DNA from: Papaver somniferum
Taxonomy: Eukaryota > Streptophyta > Magnoliopsida > Ranunculales > Papaveraceae
Length of the DNA stretch: 64,000 nucleotides
Direction of reading: 5' to 3'
Assembly (NCBI RefSeq): GCF_003573695.1
Contig: NC_039361.1
Coordinates: forward strand, 132,898,777-132,962,776
This document shows, one piece after another, positions 11,772-23,463 of the stretch. A program made the translations under genes and the position numbers. The notes beneath the pieces were generated by a model. That model had not been told where the DNA came from and ran no database searches. It was given only the letters and a program-made list of their open reading frames with translations. The number at the start of each line of letters is the position of its first letter. Position 1 is the stretch's first letter.

Positions 11772-12702
11772 CAGTAATTTATGTGCCCATTCGGTAAGAA
11801 TCCTACCAAATTGGTGCTTCAAGTCTAGATATTTGTTAAGCTGTATAATCTTTTCTCTCATTTTCTATTCTCAAATATAATCTGGTTCCAAGAACTGAAA
11901 ATTAACATAGTATTAATTTAAATTCAATTTTGAGAAACAATGGTTAATTTTTTACCACCATATTGATACTGAATTGCTGCTAATACCACGTGAGAGACAT
12001 GTGGAAACACAATCCATTTGGATCTTCTTTTTTGTTTTTGTTTTTTTGATTTTGTGAGAAATTAGTTTGGAACTTGAATTTGATTTTGTTCACCTAGTCC
12101 TGAGATTTTACTGGTTGAAGAGATTAAATTGATTGTAAATCAGCTTGCTTCAGTTTATTTCACATTCATACATGGAAGAGGGGTCACGGTCTCACAAAAT
12201 ACGCAGTTAGCCACAGTGTCCAAGATCAGTGGACATCTATCTTCTCAACCCCCTATCTGCAAGCAAACATTTCTTCACCTTATGTGTTAGTTTTGCAGTT
12301 TCTCGTTACTGTGTTTCTTATTTGTCTCTGCTTGTCAAGTAGACCATCAAACAACCTGTTACCAACATTATGGGAACAATTTGAAATTTATGGCAGCATT
12401 TATGCCCAACGAAACGCCTGAAAATTTTGAGGGGCTGCTCTGGCATCAACTTCTACCGTTGTCCAGCTCAAATTTGAAAATTCTGAGATGGAGTATATTT
12501 TTTTCTTAGCTCTCTGTCCCTGGCTGGGTTTCTTTTTGCCAGCTTGCTTGTTTTGTTAACCCACGTTAAAATCCACGATTTTCCTTAAAATTTGCAACAG
12601 CGATAGACAGTACTGTACAAGTACTACTAACTCACACGGCTTCATTTAAAGTCAACTACACAGAGGTAGAATTGTGTCTCTACTCTAGAACAGGCAGGAG
12701 TG
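11772..12702. other. ELMO-DUF642 intergenic region
   Basis: About 930 bp without coding similarity. It includes the ELMO 3' UTR and presumably the DUF642 promoter; no clear TATA box was found. Nearly all of it was also copied, in diverged form, at about 18600-19430. Confidence 0.6.
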
Positions 12703-14566
12703 ATGGAGATATGGCAAGCAACAATACTTCTTCTTTCACTCATGATAGCCAAGGCATTTGCAGGTAACAATCACAAACAGAAACAATAACGATAACTAAG
12801 TTTCTCTCTCTAAAAATAACAAGCTAAACTAACAAATTTTGTTATTTTCTTGATGAATCAAGTACAGATCTTCAAAACCCTGGTTTTGAATCACCCCCAT
12901 CAAATATGCCAAGAAACTCAACGAACACATTTGCGCCATTGAATTCAACAATAAATACCATTCCAGGATGGTCATACAAAGGCACAGTCAAGTATGTAAC
13001 TTTTACTAGTCCTGGTGAACATGCTATATATTTAGGTCAAAATGGGAAAATTAATCAAACATTCAAATCAAATCAAGAATCAAACCATTATTTATTTACA
13101 TTCAATCTTCAACCAGCTCAATCAAATTGCTCTAACCCTACTAGTGTTGTTATATCTGGGCCAGATAGAGCAGTTCGTATTTTTTATCAACAGAAATTCG
13201 GGAATGATACTTGGGAAATTCATGCTTGTTATTTGGGTAGTCATGGTAATGGAGACTTGATTAATCTATGTATTGAAAATCAAACAACTGATCAAGTATG
13301 GATGGTGATGATGATCATGGTGGTAATACTACTGTTATTACTAATTGTGGGGTGGTTCTGGGTTCATTCATTCTCAAGAACATTGTCAATCCTATCAAGA
13401 ATTCTGGTATGTCACTGATTTCCATTTTTCTGTACTAGTTTTTCTTATTATGATTGAGATTATAAACCCTAAATCCATGTTTAGTTGTACTTCAATTGTT
13501 AACACTTCACCCAAACTAGTGTAGTTGCATTGAGAACATTGAAAACTTGTATCCATAGTGCTATTTGGACTTGAGTAATGGAGCTCCAATTGAGTGGCGT
13601 CTAGCCGTGTGATGGTAAACATGTCGCTGACTCTCTATGCAGTCGTGTAACTCGAGGGACATGATCCCTCAGTTTCTTGGTCTAATAAGCATTTCCATTG
13701 TTGTGTTCAAATCATAACACACGCTGGTTAAGAAGTTAGTTGACAACTTCGGTAACAGAACATTACCTGAGGAGACTGACCAATCCACAAGGCCGTGTGG
13801 AGGTAATCGTTTATAGCTGCTCAAGAAACCCTGCAATGACCTTGACGAGATTTGCAATGCTGGCCTACAGGCAGCAAACCTATAGTCAACCTCCCCTCGA
13901 GTTTAATTTTCCTTGTTTTATATAGTATATGTTTGTTTTCTATGTATTTTTGGTTAATATTGTGATTCGATCAACACAGAAAGCAACTTGTTGCTAAATG
14001 GTGGATTCGAATACGGGCCTGCATTTCCCAACAATTCCTTCGGCGGTATTCTGATTGATGCAGAATCAAGTCCAACTCAGTCTACATTAAACCAATGGGC
14101 AATACTAGGTACAGTGAAATACATTTCTTCAAACAAGAACTATATAGTCCCAGAAGGAAATGCTGCAATCGAGATTGTTTCAGGGGAATCAAGTGGGTTA
14201 CAAACAACGGTTACACTAAAAAAAGGTTCCAAGTATGACCTGGAACTCGTAATTGCTGATGCCAATGATTCGTGTATTGGTGATTTCATGGTGGGTGTTC
14301 AAGCAGGATCAACTGGTAAAAATTTCACATTACAAAGTAAAGGAATTGGTTCATCGGAGGAATTTACATTGACATTTGTAGCAGATTCAAGTGTTACTCC
14401 TATTAGTATCCTAAGTTTCACAACAACCCAAACTAAAGATCTTGTGTTGTGTGGTCCTGTGATTGACAAAGTTGTACTTCTTGCTTCTTATGGCTTGAAA
14501 CTGCAAATAAAGGTTCTTTTTGTTGGTCTTGGGTTTCTTGTAACTCTTACACAATTTATTGGGTAG
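12703..14566 (+). pseudogene. DUF642 cell-wall protein gene with a one-base frameshift
   Basis: Exons are at 12703-12763, 12868-13406 and 13980-14566, with GT..AG introns. Residues 1-20 form a signal peptide. Two galactose-binding-like DUF642 halves follow: DLQNPGFESPP with PGWSYKGTVKYV, then LLLNGGFEYGP, VPEGNAAIEIVSGE, LVIADANDSC and LCGPVIDKV. This matches the two-repeat layout of plant DUF642 proteins, which are extracellular and bind wall polysaccharides or pectin methylesterases. The C-terminus ends in a hydrophobic stretch, suggesting GPI anchoring. The exons sum to 1187 nt, one short of a multiple of three. The break is near 13297: upstream codes for a normal first half, while the expected Cys-containing end (TNCGVVLGSFILK) lies in another frame. 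Unless this is a sequencing error, the product is truncated at 13418. The family match is clear; functional status is uncertain. Confidence 0.85.
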
Positions 14567-14570
14567 AGAT

Positions 14571-15463
14571 CAGTGTAGTCGATTTCGGCCGAAACAGCCG
14601 GAATCTCGGCGATATTTCCGGTTTCGGACTTAGGGGAGCCGATATCTACATTCTATCCGCAACGAGATCTCACTGGAAAAATCGCCGGAATTGTTCAATC
14701 TCGACTGCATTTTCGGCCGGAATTTCGTTGGGTTTTATCTGTTTCAAAGTTCTCATCCAATTGAAACTCCTCAATTTTCATCGATTATAATATGGATTCT
14801 CTTTTTATTATTAAAACTCAAACAACACTAATTCTTGAGAGAGACAAACATAAACAAACAACAGAAACGCCATACACAAATCAGTATCACCACTACCGGA
14901 TCGATCACAAGAGAGTCAGAGACCACCATTGTAGAACAAAAGTTTCATATGTTTGGTTCTCTAATTAGTGAGGAATTTTTTTTCTAATCTAACACCATCA
15001 TCACCCCTGTTAACATTAAAAATATCTCATCATTGATCTCCATTTTCCTCTTTTTAATTTTCTCCAAAATCATTATCCATCAAACATGCTCAAAGCTTTG
15101 AGTAAACAACTCCCATGAAAAAATTTGAGAGAAAAAGAAATTCAATTCTTAGAAAAAAATGAGAAAGTTAATGGCATAATCTATCTTCTCTTTCCTCTCT
15201 TCTTTTCTTACTGCTAGGTGCTAGCAACCCTGGTTTCAAGTGAAAGTTAATAGTATACAGGATGTTGAGGATCTCATGGTAACATGAGAGTTAAGTGCCA
15301 CATGTAATTATATTAAGTTTCTATGGGTACAAATGTGTAAACTATCCACTTTAAACGATTACTAGTGCACCAAAATTCCGGCCGAGTATCTCGGCAAGAT
15401 ACTGTTGTCTCGGTGTCTCGGATCCAGACGAGACAAGCCGAGAAGCTGAGATTAACCACATTG
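14571..15463. mobile_element. Non-autonomous hAT-like DNA element in the DUF642 3' UTR
   Basis: An 893-bp non-coding segment has imperfect terminal inverted repeats (CAGTGTAGTCGATTTCGGCC at the left; the right end reads CAATGTGGTTAATCTCAGC on the minus strand). It is flanked by 8-bp near-duplications gtagagat (14563-14570) and gtacagat (15464-15471). The 8-bp target site and CA(G/A)-start termini fit the hAT superfamily. Subterminal DNA is rich in cggccga and ctcggc words. The left duplication overlaps the DUF642 stop codon. Confidence 0.7.
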
Positions 15464-16060
15464 GTACAGATGTTAGATTAGATAAAAGAAAGTGATATTG
15501 TTACAATACCATTGGCGTTTTGTTTTTGTTGCCTATATTTGATATATAGGGAGTAACATTTTGTATGAGAATTGTCTCAGCTGAATTCAGTTGCTTCAAA
15601 ACAAAAATAAAATAACTTAATTCATTTTTGTTTTGTTTATTTTTGCTGGCATTTTTTAGGGGCGACCCAAAAAAAATGTTAGGGGGCGACTTTTCTATTC
15701 TCATGCGTTGAAGATGGCTATGATGTATCTTAAAAATAAAAATTGTCTATATTGCACTTCACCTTTATACTAAATCTAAACCTATATCTTTTATAATCAT
15801 AATCATAACATTCTTCTTTTTCTTCTTTATTCTACCGATTGAAAAAAAATAATTATCGTTTTAATTTTGATTGAAACCAATATCGTGGATCAAACAAATT
15901 TTAAGATTAATTTTTTAAAATTAAAACCCAAAATTCATTAACCTTAAAGTTGAAACTTAGAACATCAAAAAAAAGTCAACTTAAACAAACAAAACGGATA
16001 AATGATAGTAGTTGTGATCCAAAATTAGGATTTGATTGCTTAAAATATAAATATAGATCG
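15464..16060. other. AT-rich non-coding DNA
   Basis: No gene or clear element is seen. Simple A/T-rich sequence leads into the hairpin array. Confidence 0.4.
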
Positions 16061-16084
16061 ATTTTTTTTAAGGATTTACAGTTG

Positions 16085-16800
16085 CAGAAATATAATCGAT
16101 AGGTATAAAGATGGTTTTATCCACCGATTATGGTTGATGTTGTTAAGAAATGATGAACACCAACCAGAATCGGTAGGTAAAATAGATTATTATTTACCGA
16201 TTTTTTTTGCGTCAAAAAATTCAATTTTTCTGCACTAAATTTTAAGCATAATCGGTAGATATCATCCACGTGTGTCTACCAGTTGTGAAATAGAGAAATT
16301 CAAAATTTTATAAATTTTTGAAAAATCAAAATTTGGGGCTACTATCACAATCGGTGGATAATGAACATCACGAGACTACCGATTGTGAAAGTAGAGAAAT
16401 TCACAAATTTTATAAGTTTTTTGGAAAATCAAACTTTGGGGATACTATTACAATCGGTAGATAATGAACATCACGAGACTGTCGATTGTGAAAGTAAAGA
16501 AATTCAAAAATTTATAAGTTTTTGAAAAATCAGAATTTGAGACTACTATCACAAACAGTAGATAAAGAGCATCACGAAACTAGCGATTGTATAAGTACAG
16601 AAGTTCAAAACTTTATAAGTTTTTGAAAAAACAGAATTTGGGGCTACTATCACAATCAGTAGATAAAGAACATCACAAAACTACCGATTGTATAATCGAT
16701 AGATTATGAACATGAAGAAACTACTGATTCTGCTTACATTTTGGAATGAAAGAGTATAATTGGTAGATAAAGTATTGTATTATCTACCGATTCTGCGACG
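16085..16800. repeat. Second hairpin array: tandem units with ACAATCGGTAGATAA...ACTACCGATTGT
   Basis: About nine imperfect palindromes have stems built on aatcggt/accgatt. From 16290 to 16700 these fall in about four tandem units of roughly 110-115 bp sharing a spacer (gagaaattcaaaa, ttataagtttttgaaaaatc). The stem core matches the array in ELMO intron 1. No coding capacity is evident. Confidence 0.65.
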
Positions 16801-16984
16801 TTAATGGGGCTGAATGCATTCAATCGTCTCTCTAACCGTTATTGAGGCTTCAACTTGATATTCTTCATGATGTTTCCCACCTTCTTCTTCATACCCATCC
16901 ATGGATGTTATGTTGGATATTTTCAAGGTTTGCCGCTACGCAGAGTTATACGGTGATCGACCTGACCAGTCAGGTCGTGGGGGT

Positions 16985-17025
16985 CTAGGGGGCAACGCCC
17001 CCTAGCAGAGTCCGAGACAGCGTCT
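16985..17025. repeat. Two adjacent stem-loops
   Basis: ctagggggc-aac-gccccctag (16985-17005) is a perfect 9-bp stem and is followed by gagac-agc-gtctc (17013-17025). A terminator-like or LTR-derived role is possible, but nothing nearby decides it. Confidence 0.45.
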
Positions 17026-17804
17026 CGTGGATTTTTTTTCTGATTTTACTTTGTAAAACCTAGAAGTTTCCATTCAAAATTGAACAGACGCGTCTCTTCC
17101 CATAAGCCACCATTAATGGCTTTTGGAAGCGTCTGTTGGTGATGAAACGACACTACCAACAGGCATGAATATCACTATAAGTAGCGAAGATGTTCTCCCA
17201 TTCCAACACATCAAAAACAATATGTTTTCTTCTTCTCTAAAAAGCATCATCAGAACCTTATATAGTGTGTTTCTTGGTCGGGTCAAGGAAGTACAATCCT
17301 TGAATTCGATTGCGGTGTTAGGGCTTCATTGAATCCTGAAGGCATAATTCGAGAGACCGTTTGTACTCGCCAAATTTATTGGGAAAGGTCGAATTATTGT
17401 CTAAAAGAATCGAAGTCAGGGGTACACCATTTTCTGTTTCTGTTTTCATCCTCTTGTTTAACCCAAAATTTCCAACACGTTATTGGTTTAAGAAAAAAAA
17501 TGGGTTTCTCCCACTTTTTCTTCTTCTACTCTAAAACCTTAAAACTCAAAAATTAAAATAATTTTCCTCTATATAAAAAATTTCTCCCGATTGATTTTAA
17601 CCTAACTACCGATTGTTAAGGGTGGATTCACCATTATGAAAAACGGGAAATAAGGGGTGGGTTCATTTTAGGTTTGGTTGACCTAATTTTGTTTTATTAG
17701 TCTCCCCTAATTCCTTTCAAGTTATCCCAAAAAAATGCTAGGTTATTTTTGAAGGAGAAGTTAGCTTGTATTAAAAAAGAAAAGGTACATCTTGTTTATA
17801 CAAG
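17026..17804. other. Non-coding region
   Basis: Short open frames (17123-17332, 17329-17556) show no recognisable domain. No element ends were identified. Confidence 0.35.
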
Positions 17805-19435
17805 TACATGCTTCACATTATAGCAGTGCAAATAAAAAACTACGAGTATTAACATGCATGCAAAGATCTTAATATACTTCCTATCTATTTACAGCGAAAC
17901 AAAAGACCTTTGTAAGAGCAGTTTTCATTCAGATGTTACAGGTAAAAACTTGTCATTCCTCCAAGTATATCTGTGTAAGACATTTATGCCACATAGAAAT
18001 TACAAGGTGTATAACACTACCAGAGTATGAGAAACTGGCTCAACTTCGTTCGCAGAACTTGTCGTGATGAATCCCAGCTTTTTTTCTGCATTTCAGAAGA
18101 TGAATAGGCATTTGACTTGCTTTATTGTGTGGCGTGTGTGGTCATGGAGAAACAATAGCTAGAAAAGAATGGCACATACATGGAGTTCAATGTAACATAT
18201 CAGTACCAAATTCATAAATTCTTGCGTCATAATCCAGTAACGACGAGAAAAGAAATTTCATCATCCGGATATATTAACCCTAGTGATAAATCCATTTGGG
18301 GCGATTATAATCCCAATTCAGGGTTCTTTCTGAAACTACATTTATGATATTGGATAATGGTCTATTTAAGGATACTACGTACTGTGTGTTTGGCCGTAAG
18401 GTTTAGTAGTAAAGTCCCATGCACCACTGACATCTCAGCTGATTCAAATTTTCTTCCCTGCATTTTTAAGGTGACATGCTGATTATGATGAATATGGTTT
18501 AACAGGATGTTTTGAAATCAACTCATCCTCCACTAGAAATGGAACCTGTACTGGATGATGTTTTACGGATTAAATATATGCCGCATATGGCCTTATCCTT
18601 TAACAATAATTTATATGTCCAATCGGTAAGAATTCTATGAAATTGGTGCGTCAAGTTTAGATATTATTAAGCTGTATAATATTTTCTCTCATCCTTCTCT
18701 TCTCAAATGTAATCTGCATTAACATAGTATCAGTCTAAATTTTATAATTCCATTTTGAGAAAAAATGGTACTACCTTACTAACAACGAAGTTAACAGTTG
18801 TTGGTCATGCCTCAAATTCTTAAGGTCGAATCCTAATATCACGTGAGAGACATTTGCAAACACAATCAATTCGGATCTTGGATTATTTATTTTATTTTGT
18901 TTTTGTGAGAAATTTAATTTGGATATTGAATATTTGGTTCACCTGGTTCTGAGCTTTGACTGGTTAAATAGTTTATTTCACATTCATACATGGAAGGGGG
19001 ATCAGACTCACAAAATATCCTCATATCTGCAAGCAACAACTCTTCACCTTATGTTTTATTTTGTTGTTTCTCATTATTGTTTTTCTTTTACGCCTCTTCT
19101 TGTCGAGCAGACAATCAAACAACCATGTTAGGTTGTTACCTATATTACTGGGAACAATTTGAAATTTATAGCAACATTTTGTCCCTTAAAACGCCTGAAA
19201 AATCTGAGCGGTTGCTTTGGCATCAACTTCTACCAGTGAAGTTTGTCCCTACCGAGATAATATATTTTTAGCTCTGTCCTTGGTTGGGTTTCTTTCTGCC
19301 AACTCTCTTGTTTTGTTAATCCACGATTTTCCTTAAATTTTCAACTGTGATTGTTGAGGACTACACAGATAGAGGTAGACTATATGCAAAGGTAGAATTG
19401 TGTCTCTAGAACAGGAGTAATGGAGATATGACTAA
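17805..19435 (+). pseudogene. Partial duplicate of the ELMO 3' end and ELMO-DUF642 intergenic DNA
   Basis: This block is collinear with about 10888-12716. It contains copies of ELMO exon 7 (17895-17941), exon 8 (18097-18191) and exon 9 (from 18506), with introns. The copy stops just after the duplicated DUF642 start codon, which here reads ATG GAG ATA TGA. Exon 7 has lost a base. In exon 8 two TGG Trp codons have become TAG, and exon 9 is shifted near its end. Indels and substitutions are spread through introns and exons alike, as expected for an old non-functional duplication. The parent copy lies about 7 kb upstream in the same orientation. Confidence 0.9.
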
Positions 19436-19479
19436 CAAACTATGTCAGTGACACTGAAAAATGATCACCTTCTTCTTTA

Positions 19480-19668
19480 TTACCAGCCATCCTTGACTTT
19501 CTTAGGTCTACCAGGTTTATGTTGCTTACATGGACGACCTGAAGGTTTTTTAGCTTTTTCCTTCTTTTTAGGTTTACAAGGAAGACCTCTACCTCTTTTA
19601 GCTACTGTCAGCGAAAGAAGCTCTTCAGAAGGTACATTATCAACTCTCAATGTGTTCATCATCTTCAA
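19480..19668 (-). CDS. Short AT-hook-like basic ORF, function unknown
   Basis: A 62-codon minus-strand frame is dense in Lys, Arg, Gly and Pro, with AT-hook-like tripeptides (KRGRG, SGRPCK, PGRPKK). AT-hooks bind the minor groove of AT-rich DNA. The frame starts right after the duplicated block and could be the last exon of a gene or transposon remnant extending right on the minus strand. Other minus-strand open stretches lie at 20103-20372 (DKSAEINLLKLKIF), but I could not link them. It may equally be chance composition. Confidence 0.3.
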   Translation of the reverse strand: MKMMNTLRVDNVPSEELLSLTVAKRGRGLPCKPKKKEKAKKPSGRPCKQHKPGRPKKVKDGW

Positions 19669-20469
19669 AACCTATGTAAAAGAATGAAATACCATCATCT
19701 TTTCATTTTCCATTAATTTAATCAATGGTAGATTTGAAAAACTTTAATGATAAGATACTACATTAACGCTCAAGGCTTTCTAAATCCCAAATCTTTTTCA
19801 AGTAGAGCAATACCTGAACAAGAGAAGATTCATTCGCACGTTCATTCTATACATGGGCCATTAACCGTGATGAACAAGGTGATTTAATTCGACCAAATAA
19901 ATAAATTCTTTCCACGAGAGCAGTTATGAACAAGGGGGAATCTGTTCGCAGGTTCACTCTCTGCCTCCACATGCTTCCTATGCCTCTTTCACCATTTCAA
20001 CCCATCTCTCTCTTCACCAACTGCCTCCACATGCTTCTGGCTCTTTAAACTTCTCACCAGGCGGTGTATCTGCATCAAGAAAAGCATTTATTTCAGAATC
20101 GATTAAAACAGTGGCATAGTAAAATATCTTTTGAGGTTTCCACCACAATCAAAAGTTCGTGATTTAGTTACAATGCTTACATCTTGACGCAGTTGACAAA
20201 TTTCACTCTCGGCCACAAATATCTTGAGTTTTAACAGGTTAATTTCTGCAGACTTATCCATGATGCAAAAGGAAAAGAAAGAAATTTTAAGACCAAAATT
20301 ATAGAAAAAGGAAATCATACTTGTCCATAGGCCAGACTGTTGCTTATAGCCGTAAAAGAAATCATCAACCATTTAAGACACACAATCACCATAAACTGAA
20401 CTCGAGATAGAAACTTTATTTCCATAAACATAACCGAATGTAAAAGAATATGTTCCAATTTGCACCCAT

Positions 20470-20625
20470 AATTATTAAGAAACTTCATGAAATAAATGTG
20501 TTTCTTAATAAACATAACATTATTAAGAAACTTCATGAAATAATGCATTTATAATTAAGAATGTGTTTCTTAATAAACATAACATTATTAAGAAACTTTA
20601 TGAAATAAATCTGCTTATTATTAAG
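20470..20625. repeat. Tandem repeat with internal inverted repeats (tttcttaataaacataacattattaagaaa)
   Basis: The block cttaataaacataacattat recurs with flanking aagaaacttcatgaaata. Each unit is self-complementary across ttaagaaa/tttcttaa. About two and a half units of 70-80 bp are present. Confidence 0.6.
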
Positions 20626-22400
20626 AATACGTTTCTGCAGAGGTTATTAACCATGACGGACAAAGTGACTTAATTTGGCCAAATAAATAAATTCTTTCAA
20701 GGAGACCAATATCTGAACAAGAGGAGATCCATTCGCAGTTTCAATCTCTGGGAGAGCAAACCAATGCAATTGTATAAAGACTAAGTATTGATTTTCGTGG
20801 TTTCTACATATCAGTAATTAAGAAAATATTTGTTTGTTGACCATCCTTAATTAGTCAATTGACTCGTAATTTTCTCATGATTTTTAACCTATCTTAGCGA
20901 ACCCAAAACCGTTCAAGATAAATATGCAACAAGCCCTAAATCAGCCAATACAACACAATCTATTTTGTGACACACTGGCACAGTCTCTAGTGAGTCAACT
21001 CATCAAAATTCTAGTCATCTTCCATGTTATCAAATATTTGTTACGTGACATAAATGTGGCATCACATAATTTGCATTGTAACCCAAAATCTGAAACGTAG
21101 CTCAAAATTTGTTTAGTCCCTTAAAATATGCATGACCAAAAATTATCTTCGTGAACCAAAATCTATTACGTGATCCAAAAACTGTCTTGTGACATATAAT
21201 ATGTGTCGTGACACAAGTATGCATTAACTGTCATCTTGAATCTACTGATGTGACCTAAATATGACATAAAACTTATTAAGTGACTCAAAAATCTATTACT
21301 TGATTTGTCGCCTGATCTGTATTTGTGCCCAAAATCAAATAGGGCTATTAATCAGTTAAATGTTGATCCAAAAACTTACTACTTGATTATCGTGTGACCC
21401 AGATTCCTTCTCAAAATCAAATAGAGCGATTAGTTTAGTTAAATGTGATTTAAACATTCTCAACACAATTGTTTTTTTTTTCTTTTCTTGGTAAGGGCAC
21501 GGAGATTCAAACCACTAATATCTTAGTAGGAGATATTAGTTAGCAACTTATGTTACTCCTTGTTCACATTGTCATTTTTACTAAATGCTAATAGCAGTAG
21601 TACCGACCCAAAATCTGAAACGTTTATGTCTCAACTTATGCACCTTTCTCAAACAATTATGATGACAGCTTCGAAATTGCTCAGATGATGTTAATCATTA
21701 CATACATGCCTTTGATCCAACAACAAGACTAGCAAGCTTTACGCTAACCAATCCAATAGGCTTTTCATGCTAATGGATGCAGCGGTAGTGTCACTTGCTT
21801 AATATATCATCTAATTCTTCTTGGGATCTTGGGATGCTAAAGTAGCACGTGATTTGTCAATCCTGTTTATTCTTCTTCAAGTTGTAGTTCTGAAATCCAG
21901 ACCTGGGTCAAGGTAAGCATATTTAACCAGTAGGTAGATTGATGGTTCACTGGGTTGATAAGTACATAATGTGAAAAATTAGTCAAAGGTTGGTACAATT
22001 AAGTTTCGATGCAATGGCCAAAGTCTTTTTACCTTCCTAACCTCACCCATTCTCTCCTAACCTAATTCACTTCATGTCATCCTCTATCTCATAATTATCA
22101 CTCACCGTAACTTTCATCTTTGTCAAAACTAATATATGCTTCCCATATCTCATGATTAACACCCACCATGACTCCATATATATCAAAACTAACTAGGACT
22201 TTATATATGAATTGAAGTTTTGTTGATATGAAATGTAATATGTATTTTCTGGATCTATAAGGATTCCAATTTTAAGGTATTTTACCATTGCTTTTGTGTA
22301 TTTTTGGCCTATAAACGGTGATTTTTTCAAATAATGTTCCTATTTTTTTATTATTCTATTACTTTTTGTTCTAATATGTTCAATTAAAGTGAGGTGAAAA
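20626..22400. other. Non-coding DNA with a degenerate gtgacccaaaatct repeat block
   Basis: Between about 21040 and 21430 the words gtgac(c/a)(c/t)aaaa and atct(a/g)ttac recur irregularly every 25-35 bp, suggesting a decayed minisatellite. The rest shows nothing recognisable. Confidence 0.4.
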
Positions 22401-22402
22401 GT

Positions 22403-23060
22403 AGGGCTGAACATGATTTCGGTTTTTCGCTGGAACCGGACCAAACCAGATCAATTAGAAAGAAATCAAACCGAACCATTTATTAATGGATTGGTTACGG
22501 TGTAGAAAGTGGAAAACCGATAGTGTTGGTTTTGGTTTGGTTTGACCTCTAAAACCGAACCAAAAACCATTAGAAAACCGATTAATTTTTAAACTTAGTT
22601 TCTACCTTTAATTTACAAGTATTAGATTCTACCCATTGATTTAGAGGATAAATAGAAACCCTAAATTTAATATTTCATTATGATATTCTCCCTCTTTCTC
22701 CTTCTCTCAGTCGCCTCCCTTCTCCACCCCCAACTACAGCCGCTGCTACTCGACTTTTTTCTTCCCGTCTTCCTTCTTTTTTATTTGTCAATAACTAAAT
22801 TAAGATATATTATATATCTTCTTTTGATCTCTAGAATTAGAGTAAGCTTTAACTATTCTTGATATTTTTTGTATTTTTTTTGTCTGTAAATTTGTGTAAA
22901 CCAATACTATCGGCAACTACGATTTTTTTATCTGTAGATTTGTGTTTTTTTTTTTTGGTTTGACATAATTATTGGTTAACCAAAAACCACTGGGACAAAC
23001 CGAAACCAACTGGAACCGTTTGGAAACCAAACCAATGGTTAATGGATTGGTTTGGTTTAG
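22403..23060. mobile_element. Fragment of a non-autonomous element rich in AACCGAACC/GGTTTGGTTT words
   Basis: Starting at tagggctgaacatgatttcgg, the sequence is packed with accgaacca and its complement ggttcggt/ggtttggtt on both sides of a T-rich centre. This composition is common in plant hAT-type miniature elements. No matching right terminus or TSD was found, so it is probably truncated. Confidence 0.4.
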
Positions 23061-23166
23061 ATTTTCAGAAAGTGAAAAGGGATTCATAAAGGCGCAGAAA
23101 GGAAGATCTGAGATTCAGATTAAAAAAACATATGAAGATGAAAAAAAAAAAGAAAATAGATAGTAT

Positions 23167-23463
23167 CCTTAGGGCTATTCATATGCACATGTTGAATAGC
23201 TTATTTTCCCACTTTAGCATTCACAATGGGTATGCCAAATTGTCAAATTAATCTGTCCATGTGTCACGAATAACAGTTAGGCATACACGGAAGAGTTTCT
23301 AGCGAGCGATAGAGTGTCATTCCAGCTCAAGCAATAGTCATGTCGTCGCTTGCTGAGTTGATCATCGCTCAGCGGTTCCTCATCCAACGGCTAGAATTTC
23401 CCCCCTTTATAAATACCCAATTTCAAACTCATTTCAACTCACACCAGAATTTCTAAATCTCTC
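23167..23463. mobile_element. Left end of a PIF/Harbinger-type element (interrupted)
   Basis: A terminus-like gggctattcatatgcacat follows tta, the usual 3-bp PIF target. Before the Sirevirus insertion there is a TATA-like box (tataaatacc, about 23407). The word gagcgatagagt near 23305 recurs inverted near 34970, on the far side of the Sirevirus. The transposase fragment lies beyond the insertion at 33787. Confidence 0.45.

Noticed and set aside
16085..16800. CRISPR-like alternation of repeat and spacer
   Set aside because: The units are palindromic, diverged and in a plant genome. Repeat lengths and spacers are irregular, and no cas genes are present.
16985..17025. Rho-independent-type terminator stem-loops
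   Set aside because: Bacterial terminators do not apply here; they are noted only as stem-loops, possibly LTR-derived.
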